This document shows, in pieces, positions 1-8,958 of a DNA stretch of 64,000 nucleotides. A program made the position numbers and the translations under genes. Position 1 is the stretch's first letter, and each line of letters begins with the position of its first letter. The DNA is from Methylobacterium sp. WL1 (GTDB lineage Bacteria; Pseudomonadota; Alphaproteobacteria; Rhizobiales; Beijerinckiaceae). The notes beneath the pieces were generated by a model. The model saw nothing but the letters and a program-made list of their open reading frames with translations, was not told where the DNA came from and did not search any database. The DNA is taken from NCBI RefSeq assembly GCF_008000895.1, contig NZ_CP042823.1, positions 124,001 to 188,000 of the forward strand, written 5' to 3'.

Positions 1-1277
1 AGGACCTGCTCGACCTTGAGCAGCGCGTCCCCGCCCGCATCGCCGCGCTGGGCGATCAGCGCCGCACCGCTGGCCGCGAGGTCGCGCCCTTCGGCCGTGT
101 GGGCCGGGCGCAGGGCCGGGATCGTCTGGCGCAGGAAGCCGACGATGCCGTCCGGCAGGTAGTAGACCACGAACAGGATCATCAGGCCGAAGACCGTCAG
201 GCGGAAATCGGTTACCGATTGCAGCGCCAGGGTCGCCGGCAGGAACAGCACGCACAGCACCACCGGTACCAGGATGGCGTAGCGGTTCGGCTGCTTGCGG
301 ATGAAGGCAAGTGCGCCGACGATGATTGCGGCTGCCGCGATGATCCCGGCCATGATCCGGACCAGCTCGATATCGGCCAGGATGTTGGGCATCATCACGA
401 TGATCGCGGAGCCGATCAGCGGGCCCGAGCGTGACTTGCGGCCCCCCATGGTGACGGCCAGCAGGAACAGCACCGTCAGCTCGAACCCGTAGGAGTTCGG
501 CGCGACGTAGCGCTCGGACCAGGCGAACAGCGCTCCGGCGAGGCCGGCCAGCGCTGCCGAGACCACGAAGGCGTAGACCTTGTAGCGGTAGACGCTGACG
601 CCCATGCAGTCGCAGGCGATCGGCGAGTCGCGCAGCGCCTCGAAGGCCCGGCCGAAGGGCGAGCGCACCACCCGGTTCACCACCAGGATCGTGAGCAGCA
701 GCGCGGCGCAGACGAGATAGTAGAATTCGAGCTTCCGGCCGGCCGCCCCCCAGGGGGCCTGCATGCCGATCAGCGAGAAATCGAGCACCCGGGCCGGTGG
801 CAGGGTGATGCCGAGCGGGCCGTTGGTGATTGGCGTCAGCTCGTTGATGAAGATCTGGATGATCGTGCCGAAGGCCAGCGTGACCATCGCGAGATACGGC
901 CCGGTCACCCGCAGCGCCGGAACCGCCAGCAGGACCCCGAAGGCCGCCGTTACGCCGACGCCCGCGACAAGCCCGAGCCAGATGCCGATCTTGAAGTGCA
1001 GGAACAGCGTCGCGGCCGCGTAGGCTCCGATACCGAACAGGCCGGCATGGCCGAGCGAGACCTGGCCGGTATAGCCGACCACGATATCGAGGCCGAGGAT
1101 CAGGATCGCGTAGATCGCGATCACGGTCAGCAGGTGGATGTAATAGGTGCTCGTCACCACCAGCGGGAACGCCACGAGGGCGACGACCAGCAGCACGGCG
1201 CCGACGAGGCCGAGGCCGCGGGCGTTCGGGGCCGGCGCGTGACCGGCGGCGGCGGGCGCGAGGGCGGATTGCGCCAT
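1..1277 (-). CDS. livM: Branched-chain amino acid ABC transporter permease LivM, apparently fused to LivG ATPase (3' end outside window)
   Basis: Inner-membrane permease subunit of a LIV-type (HAAT family) importer. From the ATG at 1277 the protein opens with MAQSALAPAA and runs through successive hydrophobic segments, with LivM-typical stretches such as GQVSLGHAGLFGIGAYAAA and a GGRKSRSGPLIGSA loop. The permease part ends near residue 380 (VVYYLPDGIVGFLRQ). There is no stop: an Ala/Gly-rich linker follows, and about residue 418 the sequence reads ALLKVEQV, like the first strand of LivG-type ATPases. The frame stays open to base 1, so the end is missing. A permease-ATPase fusion is inferred from this linker and start; fused LivMG proteins are known in this group. 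It starts 5 bp after the livH stop, so the two are one operon. Confidence 0.85.
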   Translation of the reverse strand, partial: MAQSALAPAAAGHAPAPNARGLGLVGAVLLVVALVAFPLVVTSTYYIHLLTVIAIYAILILGLDIVVGYTGQVSLGHAGLFGIGAYAAATLFLHFKIGIWLGLVAGVGVTAAFGVLLAVPALRVTGPYLAMVTLAFGTIIQIFINELTPITNGPLGITLPPARVLDFSLIGMQAPWGAAGRKLEFYYLVCAALLLTILVVNRVVRSPFGRAFEALRDSPIACDCMGVSVYRYKVYAFVVSAALAGLAGALFAWSERYVAPNSYGFELTVLFLLAVTMGGRKSRSGPLIGSAIIVMMPNILADIELVRIMAGIIAAAAIIVGALAFIRKQPNRYAILVPVVLCVLFLPATLALQSVTDFRLTVFGLMILFVVYYLPDGIVGFLRQTIPALRPAHTAEGRDLAASGAALIAQRGDAGGDALLKVEQV

Positions 1278-1282
1278 AGATG

Positions 1283-2155
1283 TCAGACCTTCTTGATCAC
1301 GGCCTTGCCGAACAGGCCGACCGGGCGGATCGAGAGCACAACGAGGAGGAGGATCAGGCCCGGCACGTCCTTGTAGCCGGTCGAGATGTAGAAGCCGGTC
1401 AGCGTCTCCGCGACGCCGAGGATCAGGCCGCCGACGATCACGCCGAGGCCGGATTCCAGCCCGCCGATGATCGCCACCGCGAACGCCTTCAGGGCCAGCA
1501 CCGCGCCCATGGTGGCCCCAGTGAGCGTCACCGGGGCCACGAGCACGCCCGCGAAGGCCGCCGTCATGGCGCTGATCGAGTAGGAGAGGGTGATGATCCG
1601 CTTGGTGTTGATGCCCATCAGGCCGGCGGCGTCGATGTCGTTGGAGGTGGCCACGACCGCCTTCCCCCAGATCGACTTGCGATTGAAGATCTCGACACAG
1701 AGCATCATCAGCAGTGCGCCGGCCACGATCAGTATCTCCATCGGCAGGACGCGGACGCCACCGACCTCCACCGCCGCGTCGGGCAGCGGTGAGGGGAACT
1801 TCAGATCGTCCCGCCCCCAGATGTTCTCGGCGAGGTTCCGGAATATGATGCCGAGAGCGATGGTGGCCATGATCCACCCGTACTCGGACTTGATCTTGAT
1901 CGCCGGACGGACGGCGAGCCGCTCGACCACGGCGCCGAGGGCGAAGCCGAAGACCAGCACCAGCGGGATCATCAGCCAGTAGCCGGTGAACGGAGCCAGC
2001 GTCAGGCCGAACAGCGCGCCCAGCGCCAGAGCCTCGCCCTGGCCGAAATTCAGGGTCTTCGAGGTGGCGAAGGTGAGCTGGTAGCCGAACGCGATGGCGG
2101 CGTAGATCATGCCGACCGCGACCCCCGAGGCGACGAGCTGAAGGAAGATTGTCAT
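1283..2155 (-). CDS. livH: Branched-chain amino acid ABC transporter permease LivH
   Basis: Second membrane subunit of the HAAT importer, 290 aa, the normal length for LivH. The start MTIFLQLVASGVAVGMIYAA is the usual LivH first helix. The signature region AIAFGYQLTFATSKTLNFGQ follows at about residues 20-40. The cytoplasmic loop GINTKRIITLSYSISAMTAA (around residue 180) and the C-terminal IIGGLESGLGVIVGGLILG stretch contact the ATPases in this family. It lies 105 bp downstream of the binding-protein gene on the same strand, with a stem-loop between. Substrate could be branched-chain amino acids, or amides or urea as in related HAAT systems; sequence alone does not decide. Confidence 0.93.
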   Translation of the reverse strand: MTIFLQLVASGVAVGMIYAAIAFGYQLTFATSKTLNFGQGEALALGALFGLTLAPFTGYWLMIPLVLVFGFALGAVVERLAVRPAIKIKSEYGWIMATIALGIIFRNLAENIWGRDDLKFPSPLPDAAVEVGGVRVLPMEILIVAGALLMMLCVEIFNRKSIWGKAVVATSNDIDAAGLMGINTKRIITLSYSISAMTAAFAGVLVAPVTLTGATMGAVLALKAFAVAIIGGLESGLGVIVGGLILGVAETLTGFYISTGYKDVPGLILLLVVLSIRPVGLFGKAVIKKV

Positions 2156-2227
2156 GGTGTCGAAGCCGTCCCAGGCGTCACGGGGCAGGCGGGCAGCCGG
2201 CCGTGCAGGCTCAGCTGCCCGTCGTCT

Positions 2228-2253
2228 GGACCCATGCCGAAGGGCACGGGTCC
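2228..2253 (-). terminator. Stem-loop between binding-protein gene and livH (attenuator or mRNA-stabilising hairpin)
   Basis: An 11-bp inverted repeat, GGACCCATGCC and GGCACGGGTCC with one mismatch, flanks a 4-base loop seven bases after the stop of the livK-like gene. There is no T run, so complete termination is unlikely. In ABC importer operons a hairpin here commonly protects or limits the transcript so that binding protein exceeds permease. That role is inferred. Confidence 0.6.
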
Positions 2254-2260
2254 GCGCGCG

Positions 2261-3478
2261 TCAGTTCGAGGACTTTTCCTTGACGCGGACGACGCCGGCG
2301 TTCTTGGCGTCGTCCGGCTTGGCGTAGACGATCTTGCCGTCCTGGACTTTGCCGAACACGACCATGTTGCGCGAGATCGCGTTGTGGTCCTTGGCGGTGA
2401 ACGGGTGATCGTAGGTGGTCACCACCCCTTCGACCTTTGTGTTCAGGGCTTCCAGGGCTTCGCGGATCTTCGGACCGTTGGTCGAGCCGGCCTGCTTGAT
2501 CGCCGCCGCGATCAGGTAGACCGAATCGTAGCCCTGGGCACCGGCCACCGGGGTCGGAATCTTCGTCACGCCGTAGGTCTTGTAGTAATCGTCGAGGAAG
2601 GACGCGCGCTTGGCCAGCGTCTTATCCTCGATGAAGGTCTGCGGCATGATCACGCCGTTGCCGTTGGTGCCGGCGATATCGATGAAGCTCTGCATCGAGG
2701 CCGGCCAGGACGCGATGATCGGCACCTTCCAGCCGAGCTTGGCCATGCCGTTGGCGACCTGAGCCAGCTCCGGGCCGATGCCATAGGCGAGGATCACGTC
2801 GGCGCCGGCCTGCTGCGACTTCAGCAGCTGGGCCGTCATGTCGACGTCCTTGATGTTGAACTTCTCGACCGCGACCGGCTTCACGCCCTTGGTCGCAAGG
2901 TACTTCTCGATGTCCTCGCGGCCAAGCTGACCGTAATTGGTCGAGTCCGCCAGGATCGCGATCTTCTTGAAGTTCTGCGCCAGGGCCTCATCGACCATCA
3001 TGCCGGCCTGCAGCACGTCGTAGGCCGAGTTCCGGAAGACGTAGTTCACGTCGTAATCCGGCTCCTTGAACTGGTTGGTGATGACCGTGCCGGTGGCGAC
3101 GTTGTTGAACACCGGGATCTCGGCTTCCTGGTAGAAGCGCTGGGCCGCGAGCGCCACGCCGGTGTTGATGAAGCCCACCGTGGCGACGACCTTCTCCTTG
3201 TTGATCAGCTCCTGCGCGACCTGGGCGCCGACCTCGTTCTTGGCCTCGTCGTCGCGCTCGATCAGCTGGATCTGGCGGCCCAGGACGCCGCCGTTCTTGT
3301 TGATCTCGGCGGCGGCGAGCTTGGCGCCGTCGCGCATCGAGACGCCCATCGAGGAGGAGCCCCCCGTGTAGGGACCGGTGAGCCCGATCTTGATCGGGTC
3401 GGCGGCCTGGGCCGGCATCAGCCCGAGCGCGGTGGCACCGAGCAGGGCGGCCACAAGAGAGCGTTTCGTCAGGATCAT
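2261..3478 (-). CDS. ABC transporter substrate-binding protein, Leu/Ile/Val-binding (HAAT) family
   Basis: Periplasmic ligand-binding subunit of the importer, 405 aa. I chose the start MILTKRSLVAALLGATALGL at 3478 because AGAGGA lies just upstream and it gives a clean Sec signal peptide cut after PAQA, before ADPIKIGLTG. A further in-frame ATG at 3538 would add 20 residues without signal-peptide character. The mature part has the two-lobe type I fold pattern: GPYTGGSSSMGVSMRDGAKL, then IQLIERDDEAKNEVGAQVAQ, a VATVGFINTGVALA stretch, and LADSTNYGQLGREDIEKYL. First gene of the operon with livH and livM downstream. The ligand is not determined. Confidence 0.9.
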   Translation of the reverse strand: MILTKRSLVAALLGATALGLMPAQAADPIKIGLTGPYTGGSSSMGVSMRDGAKLAAAEINKNGGVLGRQIQLIERDDEAKNEVGAQVAQELINKEKVVATVGFINTGVALAAQRFYQEAEIPVFNNVATGTVITNQFKEPDYDVNYVFRNSAYDVLQAGMMVDEALAQNFKKIAILADSTNYGQLGREDIEKYLATKGVKPVAVEKFNIKDVDMTAQLLKSQQAGADVILAYGIGPELAQVANGMAKLGWKVPIIASWPASMQSFIDIAGTNGNGVIMPQTFIEDKTLAKRASFLDDYYKTYGVTKIPTPVAGAQGYDSVYLIAAAIKQAGSTNGPKIREALEALNTKVEGVVTTYDHPFTAKDHNAISRNMVVFGKVQDGKIVYAKPDDAKNAGVVRVKEKSSN

Positions 3479-3979
3479 CGTTTCCTCTCCCAAGCGCGTC
3501 GCGGGCCGCGTCCGCATCGGCGCATCCCGGTCTGGCATGTCGATCGTGTTGGATCCGCTGCGCGCCTGCAGTCGACAGGCCCGTGAAGGCTGCGTCTCAA
3601 GAGCGTTCGAGCGTCCGCGGGCTGCCCTTCAATGTGGCATACCGGATGCGGTTACTCACTCTTTCAGGAAAGAACTCGCTACCGTCAAGGTCTCGGCGAC
3701 GGCGTTACGCGACGTCGGACGTTGTCTGTGGAAGAAACCCGGTCCTCAGCATTTATCCTCCGGTTCCTCCGCCTGGAAGGATCGGACCGGTTCGGATTAA
3801 GACCCCGCGCTCTACGTGTTTCCGGCGATCTTGGGCGCCGCGACTGCGCGATCCGAAAGTCTCCGTGCCCATATCGGGAGCAATGCCCCGGACCGGACCG
3901 GCGCCGCCGGGCCCGCGCCTGTCATGGCGCTGTGATGTTCCCCGGCCACGCCGCTGGCCGGTACGGTCGGAGATTCGTC
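3479..3979. promoter_or_regulatory. Divergent intergenic region between livK-like gene and phosphatase gene
   Basis: About 500 bp between divergently transcribed genes must carry both promoters. I see no convincing sigma-70 boxes. A weak sigma-54-like pair (TGGCAT at 3635, GC at 3648) points toward the phosphatase but is no better than chance. Short open frames here have no recognisable product. Confidence 0.4.
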
Positions 3980-5806
3980 ATGCGTCGCGTCGTCATTGCA
4001 GGCCTCGTCGGGTTGTGCGCCTCGGGCGCCTCTCGCGCCGAGACGCGGCCGCACAACGTCGTCCTGTTCGTGGCCGACGGCCTGAGGGCGGGCATGGTGA
4101 ATGCGCAGAACACCCCGACCATGGACCGGCTGATGAAGACCGGCGTGCGCTTCACCAACTCGCACTCGATGTTCCCGACCTTCACGATGCCGAACGCCAC
4201 CGCGATGGCGACCGGCCACATGCTCGGTGATACCGGCCAGTTCGGGAACACGATCTACACCGCCTTCCCGGTGCCCGGCGCCGGCGACAGCCTGACCCCG
4301 TTCCTCGAGAGCGACCCCGTGCTCGGCGATGTCGACGAGCATTTCGCCGGCAATTACCTCAACGAGGAAACGATCCTGAAGGCCGCCCGCGCCAAGGGGT
4401 TCTCCACCGCCAGCATCGGCAAGCTCGGACCATCCCTGGTCTTCGATCACACCGAGCGTTCCGGCCAGTCCAACATCCATATCGACGACAGCACCGGCCG
4501 GGCCGGCGGCATCCCGCTGGGCGACGCGATCCGCGCCCGCCTGACGGAGGTCGGCCTGCCGGCCCAGGCGCCCGCTCGGGGCGCGAACGGTCAGGCCGGC
4601 ACCGCCGAGACGCCGGGTACAGTCGCGGCCAATGTCGAGTAGCAGGCCTATTTCACCGCGGTCGCCACCAAGGCGGTGCTGCCGCTGTTCAAGACCCGCC
4701 AGCAGCCGTTCGTGCTGGTGTTCTGGTCGCGCGATCCGGACGGGACGCAGCACAACCAGGGCGACAGTCTCGGGCGGCTGGTGCCCGGCATCAACGGGCC
4801 GACGAGCCTGGCCGCCATCCACAACGCCGACGACAACCTCGCCGCCCTCCAGGCCGCCTTGCTCGAGCAAGGGCTGGCCGAGACCACCGACATCGTCCTA
4901 ACCTCGGATCACGGCTTCTCGACCATCTCGAAGGAGAGCGCGTCGAGCTTCGCCGCTGGGCAAACCTACAAGGGCGTGCCGGCCCGGCAACTGCCCCCGG
5001 GGTTCCTCGCCATCGACCTGGCGCACGACCTCGGGCTTACGCTGTTCGACCCGGACGCCAAAGGCGCCAAGGTGGAGGCCGGGACGTTCCCGAGCCGCGC
5101 CAACGGCCTGATCGGCACTGATCCGGCCAAGCCCGACGTGGTGGTGGCGGCCAATGGCGGCTCGGACCTCGTCTACGTGCCGAACGGCGACACCGCGCTC
5201 GCCCGGAAGGTCGTCGCGGCGCTGTCCCGCCAGGATTACGTCAGCGGCCTGTTCGTCAGCGACGCGCTCGGCGCCATCCCCGGGACCCTGCCGCTCTCGG
5301 CCATCGCCCTCGACGGCTCGGCCCTGACGCCGATGCCCGCGATCGTGGTGAACTTCCGCAGCTTCACCACGGGCTGCGTCGATCCCACGACCTGCGGCGT
5401 CGAGGTATCGGACACCACGCTTCAGCAGGGCCAGGGCATGCACGGCAGCTTCGCGCGCTCCGACACCCGCAACGTCATGGGCGCCGTGGGGCCGAGCTTC
5501 CGGGGCGGCCTGGACAGCGACATCCCGGCGAGCAACGCCGACCTCGGCAAAACCATCGCGCAGATTCTGAACCTGGACATCTCCGACAAGGGCAAGCTGG
5601 TCGGCCGCGTCCTGACGGAAGCGATGGTCAACGGTGCCCGCCCAACAGCCCAGACGCATACCCGCCGCTCGGAGCCGGACGCCGCCGGCATCGTGACGGT
5701 GCTGAACTACCAGACGGTCGGCGAGACCCGATATTTCGATGCCGCCGGCTATCCGGGCCGGACGCTCGGCTTGGTCGAAGAGACGCACGCTTCGGGCGGC
5801 CACTGA
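3980..5806 (+). pseudogene. Secreted type I phosphodiesterase/nucleotide pyrophosphatase family protein, interrupted by in-frame TAG
   Basis: Alkaline-phosphatase-superfamily hydrolase expected in the periplasm. The ATG at 3980 starts a signal peptide (MRRVVIAGLVGLCASGASRA, cut before ETRPHN). HNVVLFVADGLRAGM supplies the first metal-binding Asp. FPTFTMPNATAMATG fits the nucleophile segment of the NPP family, with Thr after FPTF. The frame is stopped by TAG at 4640-4642 (codon 221). It then continues in the same frame to 5806 with the remaining family signatures, including LTSDHGFSTI (metal ligands Asp and His) and IPASNADLGKTIAQIL. The whole reads 608 codons, a plausible full length. The context VE-TAG-QAYF suggests a single CAG to TAG change. 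Either a recent nonsense mutation, a sequence error, or readthrough. Confidence 0.8.
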
Positions 5807-5833
5807 CCTCCGACCGGCATATCATGGAGTAAA

Positions 5834-5867
5834 CGAAGGGCCGTACCCGGCGGGGTACGGCCCTTCG
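5834..5867. terminator. Bidirectional hairpin terminator between convergent genes
   Basis: A perfect 15-bp inverted repeat (CGAAGGGCCGTACCC with GGGTACGGCCCTTCG) around the loop GGCG lies 27 bases after the phosphatase stop and 50 bases from the gapR stop. The stem ends are A/T-tolerant but no long T run follows. Placement between convergent stops supports a shared terminator. Confidence 0.85.
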
Positions 5868-5917
5868 CATTCCAATCTCATCCCTTGGCCGAACCGGGGT
5901 CCGGATCGGCGGCAGGA

Positions 5918-6214
5918 CTACGCCATGCCCAGCGCCTGCATGTAGAGCTCGAGGATCGCCTCCTGCTCCTGGCGCTCGCTGTGATCCTGCTTGCGGATCC
6001 TGATGATCGTCCGCACCGCCTTCGCGTCGAAGCCCCGGCCCTTCAATTCGGCGAACACCTCCTTGATATCGCCCATGATGCCGGCCTTCTCCTCTTCGAG
6101 CCGCTCCAGGCGCTCGATGAACTGCTTAAGCTCGTCGGCGGCCACGCCCTCGGAGGACGAGACGTCGCCACCGGGCCGCTGGGCTGCTGCGGTGGGCATC
6201 GAATGGGCGTTCAT
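5918..6214 (-). CDS. gapR: GapR-family DNA-binding protein (DUF2312/UPF0335)
   Basis: Small alphaproteobacterial chromosome-associated protein, 98 aa. In Caulobacter GapR binds overtwisted AT-rich DNA ahead of replication and transcription forks; that role is taken from the family. Residues 1-25 are a variable Ala/Pro-rich tail. The conserved part starts at [20 protein letters not shown], a long helix with heptad pattern. It continues through [20 protein letters not shown] to the C-terminal [20 protein letters not shown]. These are the family hallmarks. It is transcribed alone, convergent with the phosphatase gene. Confidence 0.9.
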   Translation of the reverse strand: MNAHSMPTAAAQRPGGDVSSSEGVAADELKQFIERLERLEEEKAGIMGDIKEVFAELKGRGFDAKAVRTIIRIRKQDHSERQEQEAILELYMQALGMA

Positions 6215-6315
6215 GGGGCTCTCCGGGATGCGCGGCGCAGGTGCGCCCTGGACCGGTGGTTAACGGTCCGAACTTACCGGAAGCTTAGCCGATTCTCGCC
6301 GTCCCTTTCGCCCGG

Positions 6316-6624
6316 TCAGTGATCCTTGGCCTGGGAAGCCGAAAATCCCGCTTGCTGCTGGGGGCTCGCCTCGGTCTGATGCTGTGCCTTCCACTCGCCG
6401 TAGGGCATCCCGTAGACGGCCTCGCGGCTCTCGTCCTTGGTGAGCGGCACGCCGGTCTCGTCGGCGGCATCCTTGAGCCAGTTCGACAGGCAGTTCCGGC
6501 AGAAGCCCGCCAGGTTCATCAGGTCGATGTTCTGCACGTCGGTGCGAGTGCGCAGGTGCGACACGAGCCGTCGAAACACCGCGGCTTCGAGTTCGGTCTG
6601 GGTCTGCGGGTCGATCTCGGGCAT
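6316..6624 (-). CDS. DUF1244 domain-containing protein
   Basis: Conserved proteobacterial protein of unknown biochemical role, 102 aa from the ATG at 6624. The family core is VFRRLVSHLRTRTDVQNIDL followed by NLAGFCRNCLSNWLKDAADE, where the two Cys spaced by two residues are conserved and could bind metal. LTKDESREAVYGMPYGEWKA completes the domain. An in-frame ATG at 6663 would add 13 non-conserved residues and I preferred the inner start. It lies 61 bp downstream of the N-formylglutamate hydrolase gene on the same strand, and the pair is probably cotranscribed. The C-terminal Gln-rich tail is not conserved in the family. Confidence 0.88.
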   Translation of the reverse strand: MPEIDPQTQTELEAAVFRRLVSHLRTRTDVQNIDLMNLAGFCRNCLSNWLKDAADETGVPLTKDESREAVYGMPYGEWKAQHQTEASPQQQAGFSASQAKDH

Positions 6625-6685
6625 GGTGTGGAACGCTTTCCGGTTGAGGACGGCCGCACGCATCTCGGGATCGCCGGCGTCGCGA

Positions 6686-7450
6686 TCAAGCTCCGATCAG
6701 CGGACGCAGGATGCGGGCGAAGCGCTCGGCCCATTCCTCCTGCCCTTCCTGGCCGGCGATAAGGTCCTGGCGGATCTCCACGAGGGCGTTGGCCAAGCCG
6801 CGCGCGGTGGCGTGGCGGTCGATCGTATCGCCCGGCAAGCCGCCGCCATAAGGCTGGTTGTCGCCCACGGTGAGCCCGGCCGGATCGGCCGCGAGCGCCT
6901 CGATCAGCGGCCGGGCGAGGCGTTCGTCCCGGTCGTACAGGATGCCGACCTGCCAGGGCCGTGCCGTCCCGCGCCAGTAGGGCGTGAAACTGTGCATGGT
7001 CAGGATCGCCGGGGGACGCCCGGCCGCCTGGGCCGCCGCGATCGCCGCGTCGATGGCTGCATCGAACGGCGCGTAGAAGCGCGCGATCCGGGCCTGCTTG
7101 CCGGCCTCGTCGATGCGGGCATTGCCCGGCACCACGGCGCCGTCGGAGAGGCGCATCACAAGGGTCGGGTCGGCCCGGCCGCGGTTCGGGTCGATGATCA
7201 GACGCGAAAAGTTGGTCAGGATCGCCGGCACGTTCAGCCGGGCCGCGAGCCCGCGCGTCACCGCGGCGGCGCCGATATCGTACGCGATGTGCCGGGCGAA
7301 CTCGGATTCCGGCACGCCGAGCTCGATGTCCGGGGGCACGAAGTTCGACGCATGATCGCACGCGATGATCAGCCCGCAGGCGGGATCTCCGGGTAGGATT
7401 TCGCACGGGTGCGGGGCGTCGGCGCGCGCTTCAGTTTCCGGACGGGTCAC
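6686..7450 (-). CDS. N-formylglutamate amidohydrolase family protein
   Basis: Predicted cytoplasmic metal-dependent hydrolase splitting N-formylglutamate into formate and glutamate, the last step of one histidine-degradation route; 254 aa. Visible family motifs: CDHASNFVPP near residue 31, LTNFSRLIIDPNRGRADP around residues 78-95, LTMHSFTPYWRGTARPW around residue 150, and VGDNQPYGGGLPGDTIDRH around residue 195. No other hut genes are nearby, so a role in histidine catabolism is not supported by context. It sits with DUF1244 and DUF2312, an arrangement that recurs in Rhizobiales. The start at 7450 is the first ATG of the conserved frame. Confidence 0.88.
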   Translation of the reverse strand: MTRPETEARADAPHPCEILPGDPACGLIIACDHASNFVPPDIELGVPESEFARHIAYDIGAAAVTRGLAARLNVPAILTNFSRLIIDPNRGRADPTLVMRLSDGAVVPGNARIDEAGKQARIARFYAPFDAAIDAAIAAAQAAGRPPAILTMHSFTPYWRGTARPWQVGILYDRDERLARPLIEALAADPAGLTVGDNQPYGGGLPGDTIDRHATARGLANALVEIRQDLIAGQEGQEEWAERFARILRPLIGA

Positions 7451-7644
7451 GGGGCTCCGAGGGTTGGATTTGTGGGACGGCGCCGATCGCGCTTGCCGTG
7501 GGGCGGCGGCTCGGGCAGATCACCTGACGAGGCGAGATGCCTACCAAACAACGTGCGCTCACGGCAAGAAACGGGCCCGCCGTCCACCAATGCGTGGGCG
7601 GGGATCGCACGCAAGAACATCCTGTGAGGAGCCCGTCCGACGCC

Positions 7645-8958
7645 ATGTCCGAAACCGTCCCGCCTATCGCCGCCCCCGCCGAGCAGCGCGCGCTCCTAGA
7701 AGCCCTCCTGACCGCCGGCATCCGGGCCGCCCATCCGGACCTGTGCCTGCCCGCGCACCTGCCGGAACCGAGCCCGGGACGCCTGATCATCCTGGCGGCC
7801 GGCAAGGCGGCCGGCAGCATGAGCGCGGTGGCCAGCCGGTTCTACCGGCAGAAGCACGGGCTCGGTGACGACCGCATCGTCGGCCTCGCGGTGGCGCGGC
7901 ACGGCTACGGACAGGACGCTCCGGGCATCCACATGGTCGAGGCGGGACACCCGGTCCCCGACGAGGCCGGCATCGCCGCGACCCAGGAGGCCCTGCGGCT
8001 CGCCACCGAGGCCGGTCCGGACGACGAGGTTCTGGTGCTCCTGTCCGGCGGCGGCTCCGCCAACTGGATCGCGCCGGCCGGGGACCTGACGCTCGCCGAG
8101 AAGCAGGCGATCACCCGGGCGATGCTCCGCTCCGGCGCCCCGATCGGCGAGATCAACACCGTCCGCAAGCACATCTCGCGGATCAAGGGCGGCCGGCTGG
8201 CCATGGCCGCCCGCAACGCCCGGCGGATCCTGACGCTCGCCATCTCGGACGTGCCGTTCGACGATCCGGCGGTGATCGCCTCGGGCCCGACCGTGCCCGA
8301 TCCCTCGACCCTGGCGGATGCCCGCGCCATCTGCGAGCGCCGGGGCATCCCGCTGCCGGAGACGGCCGTCCGGCTCCTGAACGACCCGAACAACGAGACC
8401 CCCAAGGCCGGCGATCCCGCCTTCGCCCGGGCCGAGTACCGCATCATCGCCCGGCCGATCGACGCTTTGGAGGCGGCCGCCCAGGCGGCAAGGGACGCGG
8501 GCTACGAGCCGATCATGCTGGGCGCCGACCTCGAAGGCGAGGCCCGGGAGGTGGCGGCCGTGCACGCGAGCGAGGCCAAGCGCTACAAAGCGGCCGGGCA
8601 GCGCGTCGCGCTGATCTCGGGGGGGGAACTGACCGTCACCATCCGGGGCGAGGGCCATGGCGGCCCGAACCAGGAATATGCCCTGGCCCTCGCCGTGGCG
8701 CTGGACGGCGCGCCCGGCATCTCCGGGATCAGCGCCGACACCGACGGCACCGACGGCGGACGCGGCCTCGCCACCGATCCGGCCGGCGGCCTGGTCGACC
8801 CGACGACGCTCGATCGCGCCCGCGCCGCCGGCCTCGACCCGGCCGCGATGCTGGAGCAGAACGATTCGACCGCGTTCTTCGCGGCTCTTGGCGACCTCGT
8901 GAACCCCGGTCCGACCCGTACCAATGTCAACGATTGCCGCATCATCCTCGTCGGGTAG
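7645..8958 (+). CDS. gckA: Glycerate 2-kinase (DUF4147/MOFRL family)
   Basis: Phosphorylates D-glycerate to 2-phosphoglycerate with ATP, in methylotrophs an essential step of the serine cycle; 437 aa. The start MSETVPPIAA at 7645 is preceded by GAGGAG (13-base spacing); an upstream in-frame ATG at 7537 has no conserved sequence. The N-terminal DUF4147 domain carries ILAAGKAAGSM with the catalytic-type Lys, LVLLSGGGSANWIAPAGD, and ASGPTVPDPSTLADA. The C-terminal MOFRL domain has ISGGELTVTIRGEGHGGPNQ and ISADTDGTDGGRGLA. It overlaps the DUF1036 gene by 35 bp and pyruvate kinase follows, so both genes that use 2-phosphoglycerate-derived carbon are together. The ttuD/hydroxypyruvate-linked name is an alternative. 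Confidence 0.9.
   Translation: MSETVPPIAAPAEQRALLEALLTAGIRAAHPDLCLPAHLPEPSPGRLIILAAGKAAGSMSAVASRFYRQKHGLGDDRIVGLAVARHGYGQDAPGIHMVEAGHPVPDEAGIAATQEALRLATEAGPDDEVLVLLSGGGSANWIAPAGDLTLAEKQAITRAMLRSGAPIGEINTVRKHISRIKGGRLAMAARNARRILTLAISDVPFDDPAVIASGPTVPDPSTLADARAICERRGIPLPETAVRLLNDPNNETPKAGDPAFARAEYRIIARPIDALEAAAQAARDAGYEPIMLGADLEGEAREVAAVHASEAKRYKAAGQRVALISGGELTVTIRGEGHGGPNQEYALALAVALDGAPGISGISADTDGTDGGRGLATDPAGGLVDPTTLDRARAAGLDPAAMLEQNDSTAFFAALGDLVNPGPTRTNVNDCRIILVG

Noticed and set aside
2234..3586. Long plus-strand frame (450 codons) opposite the livK-like gene
   Set aside because: Its Arg/Gly/His-rich translation is the usual antisense shadow of a high-GC gene; the minus strand carries the recognisable protein.
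3635..3649. Sigma-54-like TGGCAT-N7-TGC element upstream of the phosphatase gene
   Set aside because: Spacing is right but the boxes are partial, and such matches are expected by chance in a window this size.
4640..4642. Pyrrolysine or other programmed UAG recoding in the phosphatase gene
   Set aside because: No pyl genes, no downstream insertion structure seen, and a normal RF1 gene is present; a nonsense mutation or error is simpler.
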